A DNA stretch of 64,000 nt from Oncomelania hupensis. Lineage: Eukaryota; Mollusca; Gastropoda; Littorinimorpha; Pomatiopsidae. This document shows positions 19,572 through 30,999 of this stretch, piece by piece. A program made the position numbers and the translations under genes. The stretch lies in assembly GCA_036898135.1 (NCBI GenBank), contig CM072520.1, forward strand, positions 867,283-931,282, in the 5' to 3' direction. Numbering within the stretch: position 1 is the stretch's first letter; the number at the start of each line of letters is the position of its first letter. Below the pieces are notes generated by a model. It saw only the letters and a list, made by a program, of their open reading frames with translations, ran no database searches and was not told the origin of the DNA.

Positions 19572-21210
19572 TTTCAATCGATAGAGGAAGGCAGGAAGAA
19601 TCAATAATTAAAAAAATCACCATATTTTTAAACCGTAGTGTAAAGGGCTAACGTACGAAATAATATTACAATAATCTATTAGCATGTGCCGGTGTTTCAC
19701 AACAAAATATTTCGTGGCGCTAACGCAATCACCGGGCAGCAGAGCTGGCTTTCGCTGTTTGAAAGAAGTGTCATTTCATCACGCAAAGAGCAAAATTAAC
19801 AAAACAATGGAATCGTCTGTTTTCCAGGTTTGTTGATATCAATTATTTACTTTAGTCTGTAAAATGAGTTAGGCAAGGGTGAATGTGCAAGTGTCAATAA
19901 ATAAGTTGAGGTGCGCGATATTTTTTAATTTAGATTTAGTTTGTTGATAGGCCTACACGTGCACGTACTTTGATCGCAAAAGGGGGAAAAAAGGACCCGT
20001 TCGCTTTTCTGGGGACAGATAACGTGGGCTTGACTGCTTTGATTATTACACCACCACCCCCACACCCCACCCCCCATTATAGGTTTCACTTGGTTTGTTT
20101 GTTTGTTTGTTTTGTTTGTTTATGTGTCCGCGAATAGATCTCCGATGTTTGTGGACTGAACTAGCTGAGATTTTGTTCATGGACTACTAGTAAGATCATC
20201 TGTGATCACCAAGACAAAAGGCACTCAGACAGACAGTACTCTGCTTTAGAGAAACTGCGAGTAATATACGCCCTAGTAAAACAAATTGATCAATTGACTG
20301 ATTTTCTGAAACTGGTAGTGGAAGTGTTTGGTCATTATATGTATGCAATATGCAAAACGAGTTGTGATTTATAGAGAAGACACAATTTCAACCTAGATGA
20401 TCTTGCGGCAGGTAATTAATGTTCGTGTTTCCTGGTTTTAATCATTATCACATATCGCTAATCATGTATTTGTAGTTTCTGGAAATGAATCTTGTATTTT
20501 CAGTAAAGAAGAACATAAATAATTAAATGTTTTTACTCTCAGTCTTTCAGTTGGATGAAGGTACGAGGATATATTACAGGGTGCGTCCCGCTTGTCAGCC
20601 CCAACCCCCCCCCCCACCTCCCCGTCGACAGGGTTGCCCCCCCCCCCCCCCAATATTTTGGACCGTGCGACGCCCCTGTACTTGTTTACTATATAAAGCC
20701 CAACTGTGGTAATATTTTACAACCGACCGTAATTAGTAAATTGTGTGGGGTGGGAGGAAGAAAATAGGGAGGATGTGTGGGGGTGAAAGAGGGTGTCCAC
20801 TAGGGATAAATCCATAGCTTCAAGAGTTTTTAAGATATAATGTGGAGATATTTCGAAGCACAATCAACAGGTTTTCTACTTTCTAGGTGCAGCCAATGAA
20901 ACTGTCGGATAATTAATTATATTTACTAGTTTAGATGTGAATATCAATATAACATTTTCCAAGTATTTAGCAGTCAGGTGAAACTTTTTATTTATTGCAG
21001 CAATGTGACAATGTTACGGATATAAAATTAAATGCTTTATTGTCATAAGCAAGCAGAATTCTAAAAAAAAACAAAAAAAACTAAGTGGTCGGTGGTGTAT
21101 TCCCGTCCTGTACTGTGCAATCAATAAATGCTTGATACGGTCTAACAACCCCTGTTTTTAACTGACAGTACGAGTTCATTACAGCCACCTTAATAAACTG
21201 CACGGTCTCT
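19572..21210. other. mostly unique sequence
   Basis: Contains short C runs (20620-20652) and a (TTTG)n patch near 20090-20120. No convincing exon or element. One weak start-plus-donor pattern at 19807 is listed under rejected items. Confidence 0.4.
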
Positions 21211-21214
21211 TTGT

Positions 21215-21280
21215 TAATAAAGAGAGAGACAGAGAGAGAGAGACAGAGAGAGAGACAGAGAGAGAGACATATAGAGAGAG

Positions 21281-21324
<44 letters not shown>

Positions 21325-21325
21325 G
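21215..21325. repeat. GA-rich tract
   Basis: GAGACAGAGAGAGA repeats ending in a G run. Confidence 0.85.
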
Positions 21326-21639
21326 AAGGGAAAGGCAAAAAAACCCCACGAAAATCAACTTTATTAAATGTCCGATACATTATGGCGAGGTTAGTAGATA
21401 ATTTTGGAGAAAATAAAAATAAATATAACATAGTGTCAACCACAAACACTATCCTTTGTACCCAGGCTTCCGTAATTTGTTAATTTCTAAACTTCAAGCT
21501 GAATTATATTTTTCAATTTCGTATTTTATTTTTAGATATTTGTTAAATGCAAAATTTTCCATCGTTAAGTCAGCTAAAGATCACATCCGGTACATTCACC
21601 AACATTTAGATCTCGGCATGTGTATGCTGTTTTTGTACA

Positions 21640-22030
21640 GTAGTTAACTGTCACTATGTGGCAGTGTTAGCTTAATGCAGTTGCCAACACTATGCGGAGA
21701 TTGTGGTCAGTGACCTTAATCAGTTTCAAGTTCATGCAAGTATGGACACTTATGTACAAAGTAACACTATCATAATAATATAAATAAATGTAAAAGTCAG
21801 AAATATTAATAAAGAACTTTCTGGATTCAAATTTTAAATATACTTACTTTCTGATTGCTTTCCAGGCGAATTGTAAACCTCAGAATTTCCAGAACATTCT
21901 AAAAAAGAAAAAAATCCATAAGTACTCAATGACTGTCAAATTAATGACTGACAAATGTGGCAGTGTTAGCTTAACACAGTTTCTTACAAACACTATATGG
22001 ACATTGTGGTCAGTAACCATATACTACTAT
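21640..22030. repeat. diverged ~300-bp-spaced duplication
   Basis: ATGTGGCAGTGTTAGCTTAA, then an AACACTAT and TTGTGGTCAGT pattern, occurs near 21655-21712 and again near 21955-22015. A partial third is near 22135. It may be an old tandem duplication. Confidence 0.45.
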
Positions 22031-22170
22031 TGTTTATTTATTTATTTACATATTTACATCTGACAATGTTGTTCATACAAAATGGCATGCATCTCCCTTT
22101 AGTCGTCGGTTGGTGAATGGACCCTGAATTTCACCAACACTATGTGAATGGTTGTGTATTCTGTTTTTGT

Positions 22171-22420
22171 TCAGTTGTTTACTTTCACTGTACCACTACT
22201 AGTAGTATAGGAGCGAAATGAGCATGTGATTTTCCTACACATTTCATTATCATACTCATAGCAATAAAATATATTTTTAAACTGTGGAAGTATATCTAAC
22301 TGGTGTTTAAAGTTATTTATGCTTGGTGCATTATTAAGTGAAATAGCTAGATTAGTCCAGTTAGTAACAACTCTGCTAGAAAACAAAAACTTCCTATTTT
22401 AGTATTGGAATGCTGAATAA
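22171..22420 (-). pseudogene. LINE-type ORF2 C-terminal remnant
   Basis: A minus-strand stretch encodes FSSRVVTNWTNLAIS, then NNAPSINNFKHQLD. This fits the well-known end of non-LTR retrotransposon RT proteins, the pattern F-x2-R-V-x2-x-W-N-x-L-P-x5-A-P-S-x2-x-FK-x2-LD. Only about 70 residues remain open, ending at TGA, and stops lie just upstream. It is a truncated, inactive LINE piece. A LINE of this kind could have supplied RT to the SINEs here, but that link is not shown by the sequence. Confidence 0.58.
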
Positions 22421-23118
22421 ATACTTTTCCTTCCAACATTCATGTAAAGAAAAAACAAACATCAGAACTGATAATTAATTTGAATTAACCAACGTGATTC
22501 TGAATCAACAATGGAAGGAAACAAAGTAGAATTAGATCTAGAACAGTGCTGTCAGTAGAAGAGGGATGGAGACGCAGCATGCCATGAAAGTGGCACTAGC
22601 TTCAATGGACTCTCCACAGAAAAAGGGAAGAAAAAATGTTGAATTTTCACTGACAGCATCCATGGTTTTCTCATAATAATGGCACAAATACATAAGCACT
22701 CAAAGTAAATAATTAACAAACGAAAAATCAACTAAAGCACAGCAACTTACCAGTGGCTCTTTTCAATTCAAGATGGCGACGAGTTGTGCACATTTGTTTT
22801 CAAAAACTAGCCACCCTCTCTCTCCTTGGTGTGTGAATTGACGTATACTTTTTACAGCACAAATGCTGCCGGAATACACACACGTGTGTAAAAGGTCGTG
22901 TGTGACGTACAATGAATTTTCCGCGTTATGCTGCCTAAACCAATCACAGCTCGGATTATAATTTATGCATATTTTAGAGGTTAGGGAGTTCAAAAATCGC
23001 AATATTGCATTATGCGGTCGGCAGCATAATGAGCGCGGCAGTATAACGTGAGTGTGTAACCATACGATTGGCAGCCTAACGGGGTCAACACCTACGCACA
23101 CAAGCACACAAACATAAC
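22421..23118. other. unique spacer
   Basis: AT-rich then mixed. A GTAAGT donor-like site exists on the minus strand near 22750, but no supported exon. Confidence 0.35.

Positions 23119-23178
<60 letters not shown>
23119..23178. repeat. (CA)n tract
   Basis: About 30 CA units. Confidence 0.93.
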
Positions 23179-23182
<4 letters not shown>

Positions 23183-23492
23183 GAGACAGACCCTCTTTCT
23201 TTCACAACGGCAGCACTCGGACCCCTTCTGCTTCACATCATGCGTCATGATTGTTACGTAACGCCACACCAAGGATGCAATGGGCGACACGTCTGCGTGA
23301 GTGACAGTGACAGTGACTGGTATCACACAAGAATAATGCTGCGCTGTCGTACAGTATCAATGACATTGGTGCATCATTGCAGGTACTACCACGTCATGGC
23401 AAAACAACACAAGCCAACGACGCCAATTTTTAGAAAAAATTACACGTCTTGTCTCTATGACCTTGTATGACCTTTGTGTTTGACCTTGTCTT

Positions 23493-23557
23493 TAAGATAA
23501 GATAAGATAAGATAAGACAACTTTATTATCTCTTTCAAGAAATTGCATTGTGATGTA
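23493..23557 (-). mobile_element. short retroposon 3' end with (TTATC)n tail
   Basis: Read on the minus strand: ACAATGCAATTTCTTGAAAG, then AATAAAGTTGTC and four TTATC-type repeats. A conserved 3' end plus pentanucleotide tail suggests a 5'-truncated non-LTR element, here about 65 bp. Only one copy is in the window. Confidence 0.5.
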
Positions 23558-23564
23558 CAAACAG

Positions 23565-23919
23565 CGATGGCGAGCGTTGTGGCCGGCGAGCGTTGTGGCC
23601 AAGTGGGCTAAGGCGGGACTAACTTGCCTTGTCCACAAGCCAGAAACCAATGGCGCCTGACAGGTGTGGGTTCGATCCTGCATCGGGGCGTTATGTTTCT
23701 CCGAATATTATTTACTTTCGACTCGGGCAACGTCTCGGGGGTTTTCTCCGGGTACTCCGGTTTGCTCCCCCAGCAAAAATGTCAAAAAAATTCACAAATG
23801 TTAGGTAGGTAGGGTTTGGGCGCGCCACTGGCTGCGACTACGCCTTCTCCGGGGGAGGCGGCCCAGAGTTTCCCGATAGAAAGGGATAATAAACTGAAGC
23901 ACAAAAAAAAAAAAAAAAG
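23565..23919 (+). mobile_element. tRNA-derived SINE family C with poly(A) tail
   Basis: A box TGGCCAAGTGGG near 23596 and B box GGTTCGATCC at 23669-23678 form an internal Pol III promoter in a tRNA-like head. The body has TTTCTCCGGGTACTCCGG, then CTGCGACTACGCC, then a 16-base A tail. CAAACAG flanks both sides (23558-23564 and 23920-23926). The start region GGCGAGCGTTGTGGCC is duplicated. A minus-strand copy lies at 32686-33028. Confidence 0.85.
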
Positions 23920-23929
23920 CAAACAGGGC

Positions 23930-24689
23930 TCACACATACACATGACAATAACAATACAAATATTAACTGACATTGAGAATAAAACTTCTTTGTTGTTACA
24001 AATTCAATTCTTGTGCGCCATGTAAGTGTCCATGACCTTGTCTGTGTTTTCATGATTTACCTGTCTGGATCTCGCAAATTAGGAGCACACGACTTTTCAA
24101 CATTGGTACTAAAGGTGCGTCTGATGGTGTTTTCTACAAGCATTGTTCCAACATTTCTATCCCAAATTCGGGATGTACAAATACAATAACATTATACATG
24201 TCACAAGGAAAAACGACGATAGCTGGCGAAACTGACTCAATTTGAAGAATGATGGAACAGCGATGAATGAGGCATAGTAATAGCACTTCCTAGCGCCATT
24301 TCCCACAACCAGATCGCCGGGGAAAAACTTGGGAAGGAGGAGGGAGGTAAACCGAGATGGGGGAGGGAGGGGAGATGGTCAATGGAATAATACAGAGGCA
24401 ACGATGGCCTGGGGTTAGGAGTGTGTGACCAACAAACATGTCTTCAAAGTTTTCTTCAAAGAGCCGAGCGAGTAACGGAGTTGATTTGAGCAGGTAGAGA
24501 GTTGAGCAGGTAGACAGTTGTGCATAAAGCTTACTTTGGATAACGAAAGTACTTGCTACGTTTTGTTATGACAGGCTGTAGTTGTGTGATACTAATGCTG
24601 TGGACGTAGTTCACGCTTATCATAGCATTTGCATTCAACAGGCTTAGCACCTGTTCAGGTGAGAGAGAGGGAGAGAGAGAGAGAGTTGC
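23930..24689. other. unique spacer
   Basis: No gene or element recognised; a G-rich patch lies near 24330-24380. Confidence 0.4.
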
Positions 24690-24880
24690 AGGAGAAGGTT
24701 GAATAGGGTGAGGAGGAGAAAATGTAGTAGCAATAATACTAGCAGTAGTAGTAGCAGTAGAAGTAGTAGTATCATTAGTAGTAGTAGTAGTAGGTAGTAG
24801 TAGCATTATTAATAGTAGGTAGTAGTAATAGGTAGTAATACTAGTTGTAGTAGTGGTATTGGTAGAAGCAGTAGCGATAA

Positions 24881-24937
<57 letters not shown>

Positions 24938-24945
24938 GGGGTTAG
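24690..24945. repeat. (TAG)n-type tract
   Basis: Interrupted GTA/TAG repeats, pure between about 24880 and 24935. Confidence 0.9.
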
Positions 24946-24949
24946 TAGG

Positions 24950-25382
24950 AGTAGGAGTATTAGGAAGAGGGTGAGGAGGAAAAGAAGACAGGAGAAGTAG
25001 GAGAAAGAAGAAGAACGATAGTATGGAAGTGCCTGTCGTGCCCGTGTGCCAATGATTCAGTGTCAGCAGGGAGATGGTGTGAATTACTGAGGCCTTAACG
25101 ATCAAACCTTCAACCGACAACGCCTGAAGTGTTCCTTAACTTATCTCAAAATTAACTCTGTTACTAGTATAGCAATGATTCCCGAAGGCAGAAAGATTTT
25201 AAGGAAAGATTATAATTATACAAATATTAAGCAAGAGTTTCAAATCACAACTTTCAATGAATTGTTAGTACGCGCACTTTGTCATAACATTCATTTCGTA
25301 GCGCGCACATTTCACCGATTGACAATGTTTGTTACGTTGTTATTAAAAGAAAGGATACAAACAGTACAACGGCGTACAACAC
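24950..25382. other. unique spacer
   Basis: Nothing recognised; it ends where the first of three adjacent satellites begins. Confidence 0.4.
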
Positions 25383-25765
25383 CTTGGCCTGTAAACCTTT
25401 AACCTGTCCACATTGGCCTGTAAACCTTTAACCTGTCCACATTGGCCTGTAAACCTTTAACCTGTCCACATTGGCCTGTAAACCTTTAACCTGTTCACAT
25501 TGGCCTGTAAACCTTTAACCTGTCCACATTGGCCTGTAAACCTTTAACCTGTCCACATTGGCCTGTAAACCTTTAACCTGTCCACATTGGCCTGTAAACC
25601 TTTAACCTGTCCACATTGGCCTGTAAACCTTTAACCTGTCCACATTGGCCTGTAAACCTTTAACCTGTCCACATTGGCCTGTAAACCTTTAACCTGTCCA
25701 CATTGGCCTGTAAACCTTTAACCTGTCCACATTGGCCTGTAAACCTTTAACCTGTCCACATTGGC
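25383..25765. repeat. 29-bp satellite
   Basis: Thirteen nearly identical copies of a unit containing TTGGCCTGTAAACCTTTAAC. Only one or two differences are visible in the whole array, so it expanded recently or is being homogenised. Confidence 0.95.
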
Positions 25766-25829
25766 CACTGAAGGAGTTTTCTCCCAAGGCCTGGATTTTT
25801 TTCAAAGCGTTTGACCAATCACAACATTT

Positions 25830-25985
25830 TAAAGTTCCAGTTTTAAAGTTCCACTTTTAAAGTTCCACTTTTAAAGTTCCAGTTTTAAAGTTCCACTTTT
25901 AAAGTTCCACTTTTAAAGTTCCACTTTTAAAGTTCCACTTTTAAAGTTCCACTTTTAAAGTTCCACTTTTAAAGTTCCACTTTTA
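25830..25985. repeat. 14-bp tandem repeat
   Basis: About eleven copies of TTTTAAAGTTCCAC, a few with CAG in place of CAC. It starts about 65 bp after the 29-bp array. Confidence 0.93.
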
Positions 25986-26189
25986 TTCCAGCGTACAACA
26001 CACCCCCGTTCACTCAACTGCCAATGGGTACCTGACTCTTTAGAACCGGGAAAGATAAGGCAGCGAGGAAGATGAGAGGGATACCGTCCTCATAAAGCTT
26101 TCCCGGAGAACAGAAATGTCCCTAATGTCTCTCCTCACAACAACCGAAATGTTAGACGGAAAACTGTTACCACTTGAACTAGATTACAA

Positions 26190-27345
26190 CTGTCCTAGGT
26201 AAGAAACCTAGCGAACACTTCACATTAAAATGCACAATGTTTGTCCTAGGTGGGAAAACCTAGCGAACACTTCACATTGAAATGCACAATGTTTGTCCTA
26301 GGTGGGAAAACCTAACGAACACTTCACATTGAAATGCACAATGTTTGTCCTAGGTAAAAAACCTAACGAACACTTCACATTAAAATGCACAATGTTTGTC
26401 CTAGGTAAAAAACCTAACGAACACTTAACATTGAAATGCACAATGTTTGTCCTAGGTAAAAAACCTAACGAACACTTCACATTGAAATGCACAATGTTTG
26501 TCCTAGGTAAAAAAACCTAACGAACACTTCACATTGAAATGCACAATGTTTGTCCTAGGTGGGAAAACCTAGCGAACACTTCACATTAAAATGCACAATG
26601 TTTGTCCTAGGTGGGAAAACCTAGCGAACACTTCACATTGAAATGCACAATGTTTGTCCTAGGTGGGAAAACCTAGCGATCACTTCACATTGAAATGCAC
26701 AATGTTTATCCTAGGTGGGAAAACCTAGCGATCACTTCACATTGAAATGCACAATGTTTGTCCTACATGTAGGTGGGAAAACCTAGCGAACACTTCACAT
26801 TGAAATGCACAATGTTTGTCCTAGGTGGGAAAACCTAGCGAACACTTCACATTGAAATGCACAATGTTTGTCCTAGGTGGGAAAACCTAGCGAACACTTC
26901 ACATTGAAATGCACAATGTTCGTCCTAGGTAAAAAAAAAACCTAGCTAACACTTCACATTGAAATGCACAATGTTTGTCCTAGGTAAGAAAACCTAGCTA
27001 ACACTTCACATTGAAATGCACAATGTTTGTCCTAGGTGGGAAAACCTAGCGAACACTTCACATTGAAATGCACAATGTTTGTCCTAGGTGGGAAAACCTA
27101 GCGAACACTTCACATTGAAATGCACAATGTTTGTCCTAGGTGGGAAAACCTAGCGAACACTTCACATTGAAATGCACAATGTTTGTCCTAGGTGGGAAAA
27201 CCTAGCGAACACTTCACATTGAAATGCACAATGTTTGTCCTAGGTAAAAAAAAACTAGCTAACACTTCACATTGAAATGCACAATGTTTGTCCTAGGTAA
27301 GAAAACCTAGCGAACACTTCACATTGAAATGCACAATATTTGCTT
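26190..27345. repeat. 52-bp satellite with an internal hairpin motif
   Basis: About 22 units. Each has CCTAGGT-GGGAAA-ACCTAG, whose two halves are complementary, followed by CGAACACTTCACATTGAAAT and GCACAATGTTTGT. One sub-block (about 26340-26520) has a variant with AAAAAA in the loop and CCTAAC on the right, which breaks the stem. Length variants arise mainly in the loop. No spacers vary as in a CRISPR array. Confidence 0.95.
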
Positions 27346-27860
27346 ACTCTTTGTCCTTAAATTAAATTAAATTAAATCGTCTAATATTTAATTCTGGATA
27401 TAAATCAGTGTTGCCTTACCTCAGGCATCTATATATATAAATTGCTTAGCCGGAAGTCCTTCTTCGCCTCTACTGTAAAGTTTGTCCGGTATGGACGCTG
27501 ATCTGGGCAGGTGCTGGGCGCTGTGAATCGGCCTGCTGTGTGCTCAAAACCCACGAAATCGTTATAGCCGACATTTCCTTAACGAACGTTTAACCGTTTC
27601 TGAGATAAATAAATAAACAAAATGTCCACAAACTGCAATAGCCTCATTCCGCGCGCGGTTTCCATTTAACCCGTGTCAAGAACGTGCCGTTTCGTAATAC
27701 CGCAAATTTTGTTTTATTTCCATTCAAAACACTTTTGCACTCTGGTCACCAATCTTACAAAATTTTGTGTTTAACTAATTAAATTTGATTAATTAAAAAT
27801 AGAATCGAGGTTTCAGCATGTTTTCCCATATAGACCAAAAAATTGATGATTTTTATATGA
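27346..27860. other. unique spacer
   Basis: AT-rich, with short (AAATT)n near 27358. No coding or element evidence I trust. Confidence 0.4.
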
Positions 27861-27862
27861 AG

Positions 27863-27934
27863 CATTGGTAGCTCACTTAGTAAGACATTCGCTTATCGTG
27901 CCAGACGACCCAAGTTCAAACCTCCCGCGGCTCT
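27863..27934 (+). other. tRNA-like pseudogene or SINE head
   Basis: TAGCTCACTTAGTAAGACAT fits an A-box region and AGTTCAAACC (27913-27922) a degenerate B box, about the right distance apart. A run of T follows and would stop Pol III. The arms do not pair well enough for a working tRNA. Confidence 0.5.
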
Positions 27935-27995
27935 TTTTTTTTTAACACTACAATATGGATATTTTTCTTTTTAATTTAGGCTTTTTACTTTTAAC

Positions 27996-28001
<6 letters not shown>

Positions 28002-28071
<70 letters not shown>

Positions 28072-28140
28072 CTTATATCAAATTTTCTTTTAAAACCTTG
28101 GTGTTTTTTATTATTTCTATTTGTATTATTCTATATTCAA

Positions 28141-28192
<52 letters not shown>

Positions 28193-28224
28193 TTTATTAT
28201 TTTTACTATTATTACTATTATTAA

Positions 28225-28287
<63 letters not shown>

Positions 28288-28290
28288 TAC
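28002..28290. repeat. (ATT)n tracts
   Basis: Two long ATT arrays (28002-28069 and 28141-28290) around about 70 bp of AT-rich sequence. Confidence 0.95.
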
Positions 28291-28418
28291 TACTACCAAG
28301 GTTCGGGATGGGGTGGTACGTGTAGGTAAAAGGGGGCTACGCGTAGGTTTAAAGGGGCATGGGTAGGCATTACGGGGATACGGGTATATATAAGGGGGTA
28401 TGGTGATGGTCGATTCCT

Positions 28419-28475
28419 CCCCTATACGCTCCATGTGTCCGGGGACACAAATCTAATAAAGAAGAAGAAGAAGAA
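28419..28475 (+). mobile_element. micro-retroposon family E
   Basis: 57 bp: CCCCTATACGCT, TGTCCGGGGAC, AATCTAATAAAG and an AAG tail. A perfect 10-bp target duplication GTCGATTCCT lies at 28409-28418 and 28476-28485. CCCC and GGGG can pair into a stem. The flanks show that the whole insertion is only this piece. Confidence 0.85.
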
Positions 28476-28499
28476 GTCGATTCCTTTCATCCATACCTG

Positions 28500-28715
28500 C
28501 GAAACGATCAACGGGGAAGTATCAAGGAGGGTACAGGTAGGTTACAAGAAGGGGTACGGAAGGTATCAAGGGGGTATAGGGAGGTATCAAGTGGGTTCGG
28601 GGAGGTAACAAGGGGGTATGGTGAGGCATCATGGGGGTGGGGGACGGGGAGATATCAGGGGGGGGGGGGTATGGTGAGGTATCAAGGGGGATATGGGGAG
28701 GTATCATCGTCCAAA
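28500..28715. repeat. degenerate ~16-bp G-rich minisatellite
   Basis: Loose copies of GGTATCAAGGGGGTAT with variable G runs. A 168-codon frame starts here but has no recognisable domain. Confidence 0.75.
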
Positions 28716-29415
28716 TGAAACTCGCAGACAACAGTTGCCTCTCTGTCTACATTTTAAACAGCAACCTGTGTACCCTGGCTTGCCAGGGTACAAAAACCAC
28801 TAGTTTCAATATAAAGTGTTCTTTAGCTTGCCAACTAGTAAAGTCTAACAGAAAATTGTTCCTTCGTCTCTCTCACTTCGTACATTTAAATACAAAGCCT
28901 TGGCTAGCTTTTTCAGGACATGGGTATGTTAACATTAAGGAGACTGTCAGATCAAAAGACCAATGTGTGTCGGTGATGGAAATGGCAAACAAAGACATAC
29001 GCTGCTTAGCTGAGCTTTACCTGTACCTCTCTATCACTCAGTCACGCTGTGTGACAACGGTGTTGTCTATGAACACTTTCAACAACTATCACCGCTGTGT
29101 CAGATTCCTACCCTTTCCCCCTCCTCCCCTTCTTTAGTGGTGAAACACACGTATCATCACTCTGGCGGAACACATGTATCATCACTCTGGCGAAGTGTAA
29201 CACTGAACATGACCAGTGTTTGCTGTCCCTAAGTAGACGAGCGTTCTATTTCCATTAAACATTCGTCCAACCTTCAACCCATCGTCAATTCTTTCCAAAC
29301 CAAAATGATCCACGTACTTGTCGTATCCTAGTATAGGCCTCTTTTACACGTGACGGCATATCATGACGTGTGTAACAAGGATGACGTCATTGGAATGGAG
29401 ACTATGTAGAACCGC
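28716..29415. other. unique spacer
   Basis: Holds an open frame to 29137 without known motifs and a 24-bp direct duplication near 29145-29195 (GTATCATCACTCTGGCG). No gene is claimed. Confidence 0.4.
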
Positions 29416-29420
29416 CATCG

Positions 29421-29966
29421 TGATTGATTGATTGATTGATTGTTGCTTTAGGTCCAGCGGACTCTTCCGAGCCAAATCAGGACCGGACAACCCCCGATCC
29501 GCATAAAAGATCTGCTGAAACAACCCTAGTGGGAAAATTGAATGCCCTCCACAGGCCAGTCACTTTGAAATAAAGACATCCCACGCAGGGGACGGCTGAG
29601 GCTTTACCCCAACTACTCGAACCCCCGGTTACAAAAACAAAATAGAATACAAACATCATTATAAATTATCAACAAAACCTATACATATAAAATGCCTATA
29701 TTGCTAAATAATAACATCATAGGAAACCCTAGTGACCACACGGCAGAAAGCGTCCAACACTCCCAAGCTGATCCAACAGACCCCATACACAAACAAGGAG
29801 TCTTGTCCAGGAAGAGTTTTCAAGAAAAAAGGTAGGTCATTGATCTAGCGAAGAAGAAGATAGTATAGCAGAGTGATAGGACAGAGCAGGAATGGGAAAG
29901 AGTAAATGAGGAAGACAGCGACAGTGGGAATTTAAAGCACTAAATTTCCAGAAAGTGGGGATACTA
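29421..29966 (-). mobile_element. retroposon family B copy
   Basis: Same orientation as the 13-18 kb copies, tail (TGAT)4 on the left, ending after GAAAGTGGGGATACTA. Close in sequence to the 17-kb copy. The flanks show only a weak possible duplication near ATCG-GTGA. Confidence 0.75.
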
Positions 29967-30015
29967 CGATCGGTGACTGACCAAGTCCTCCATTTCAATA
30001 AGGCCCCCCAAAATA

Positions 30016-30206
30016 ATATGTGTGTTTACGGTAACATAAAAATAAAAAATAGAGTCGGCAGGTCGGCTTTTTTGTTTTAAACCTTTTCACATTGGGTGCG
30101 TTTTTAAGGTCTTTTTTCAAAATTTGTTTTCCCAGACGATCCAAAAATAAGTTTAGGGTCGGGCCTAAAACTTAGGGTCAGTCGGGATACCGTAAACATA
30201 CATTTT
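30016..30206. mobile_element. MITE-like element with short inverted repeats
   Basis: ATGTGTGTTTACGGTA on the left is matched in reverse by TACCGTAAACATACAT on the right with one mismatch, about 185 bp apart. No coding content. A clear target duplication is not resolved. Confidence 0.5.
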
Positions 30207-30887
30207 CCTTTTTTTTATTTTACCCTAACAAAATTCACCAGTGACGATCAGCATTTCGATGTTCAGTATAATTCGTTTGTGTCTATGATAGTACTGATTG
30301 CGGGATTCTTAACATGAAGAAGAAGAAAATGTTGTTCATAGTTGATCATACCATTTCATAACGTTTAAAGGCTTTCGAAGCCGATCCTTGATTCGTGTAG
30401 GAACGGCTTAACCAAAACGCCTCCGCGGTAACACCCACCACCTCTATTCTTCATCACACACACCCATCCCTCCATCCACACACATCCCCCCTCATACATC
30501 CCCACACACACATCCCCACACACACATACACCAATTAACCTTAGCTCGGATAGCTAAGCAATCTCTTTAGTGTTCAAGTGCTTGTCGAACATAAATTTAA
30601 ATAGCTAACCAGGACTTGCAATCGTTCAAACATCTAATAAACGCTTAACTACCCAAACAGAGCCAAGGGACTTGGGTCAACGAGCTGGGCCTGGCCAGAG
30701 CTGTGTTTCTTAGGCCGCGAGCCAAACAAGCATGCTCGTCGCGGGCCAAGCGGTATCAAGAGTGCCTAAGAAACGACCAGCAGAAGCAAGTTTGTTTTGA
30801 AAATGGCGTACATTTCGAAGTGCATTGTGAAGGCGATAGTTTTAGAGGAGGTATCTTCGGATTCAGGCAGTGACAGTGCACAAACTG

Positions 30888-30891
<4 letters not shown>

Positions 30892-30960
<69 letters not shown>
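30892..30960. repeat. (ATT)n tract
   Basis: About 23 ATT units. Confidence 0.93.
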
Positions 30961-30961
<1 letters not shown>

Positions 30962-30999
30962 TTAAATTATTATTTATGCGCCTAATCTAATCTAGACCT

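Noticed and set aside
19807..19827. Possible first exon, ATG plus six codons then CAG-GTTTGT donor
   Set aside because: Too short to support and no convincing second exon; the best candidate near 20545 runs into C-rich sequence.
22784..22834. AAGATGGCGACGAG start on the plus strand near 22784
   Set aside because: Good start context but a stop after 17 codons and no donor site before it.
26190..27345. CRISPR-like appearance of the 52-bp array
   Set aside because: The whole unit repeats with no unique spacers and the context is an animal genome.
27425..27470. TCTATATATATAAATT start resembling a Helitron 5' end
   Set aside because: No CTRR end with hairpin, no Rep/helicase coding, and AT-rich ends are common here.
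28631..29137. 168-codon plus-strand frame
   Set aside because: Starts in a G-rich minisatellite and has no motif or splice support.
30797..30985. Frame starting ATGGCGTACATTTCG
   Set aside because: About 28 plausible codons with an acidic Ser-rich end, then it runs into (ATT)n; no donor site before the repeat, so not called as a gene.
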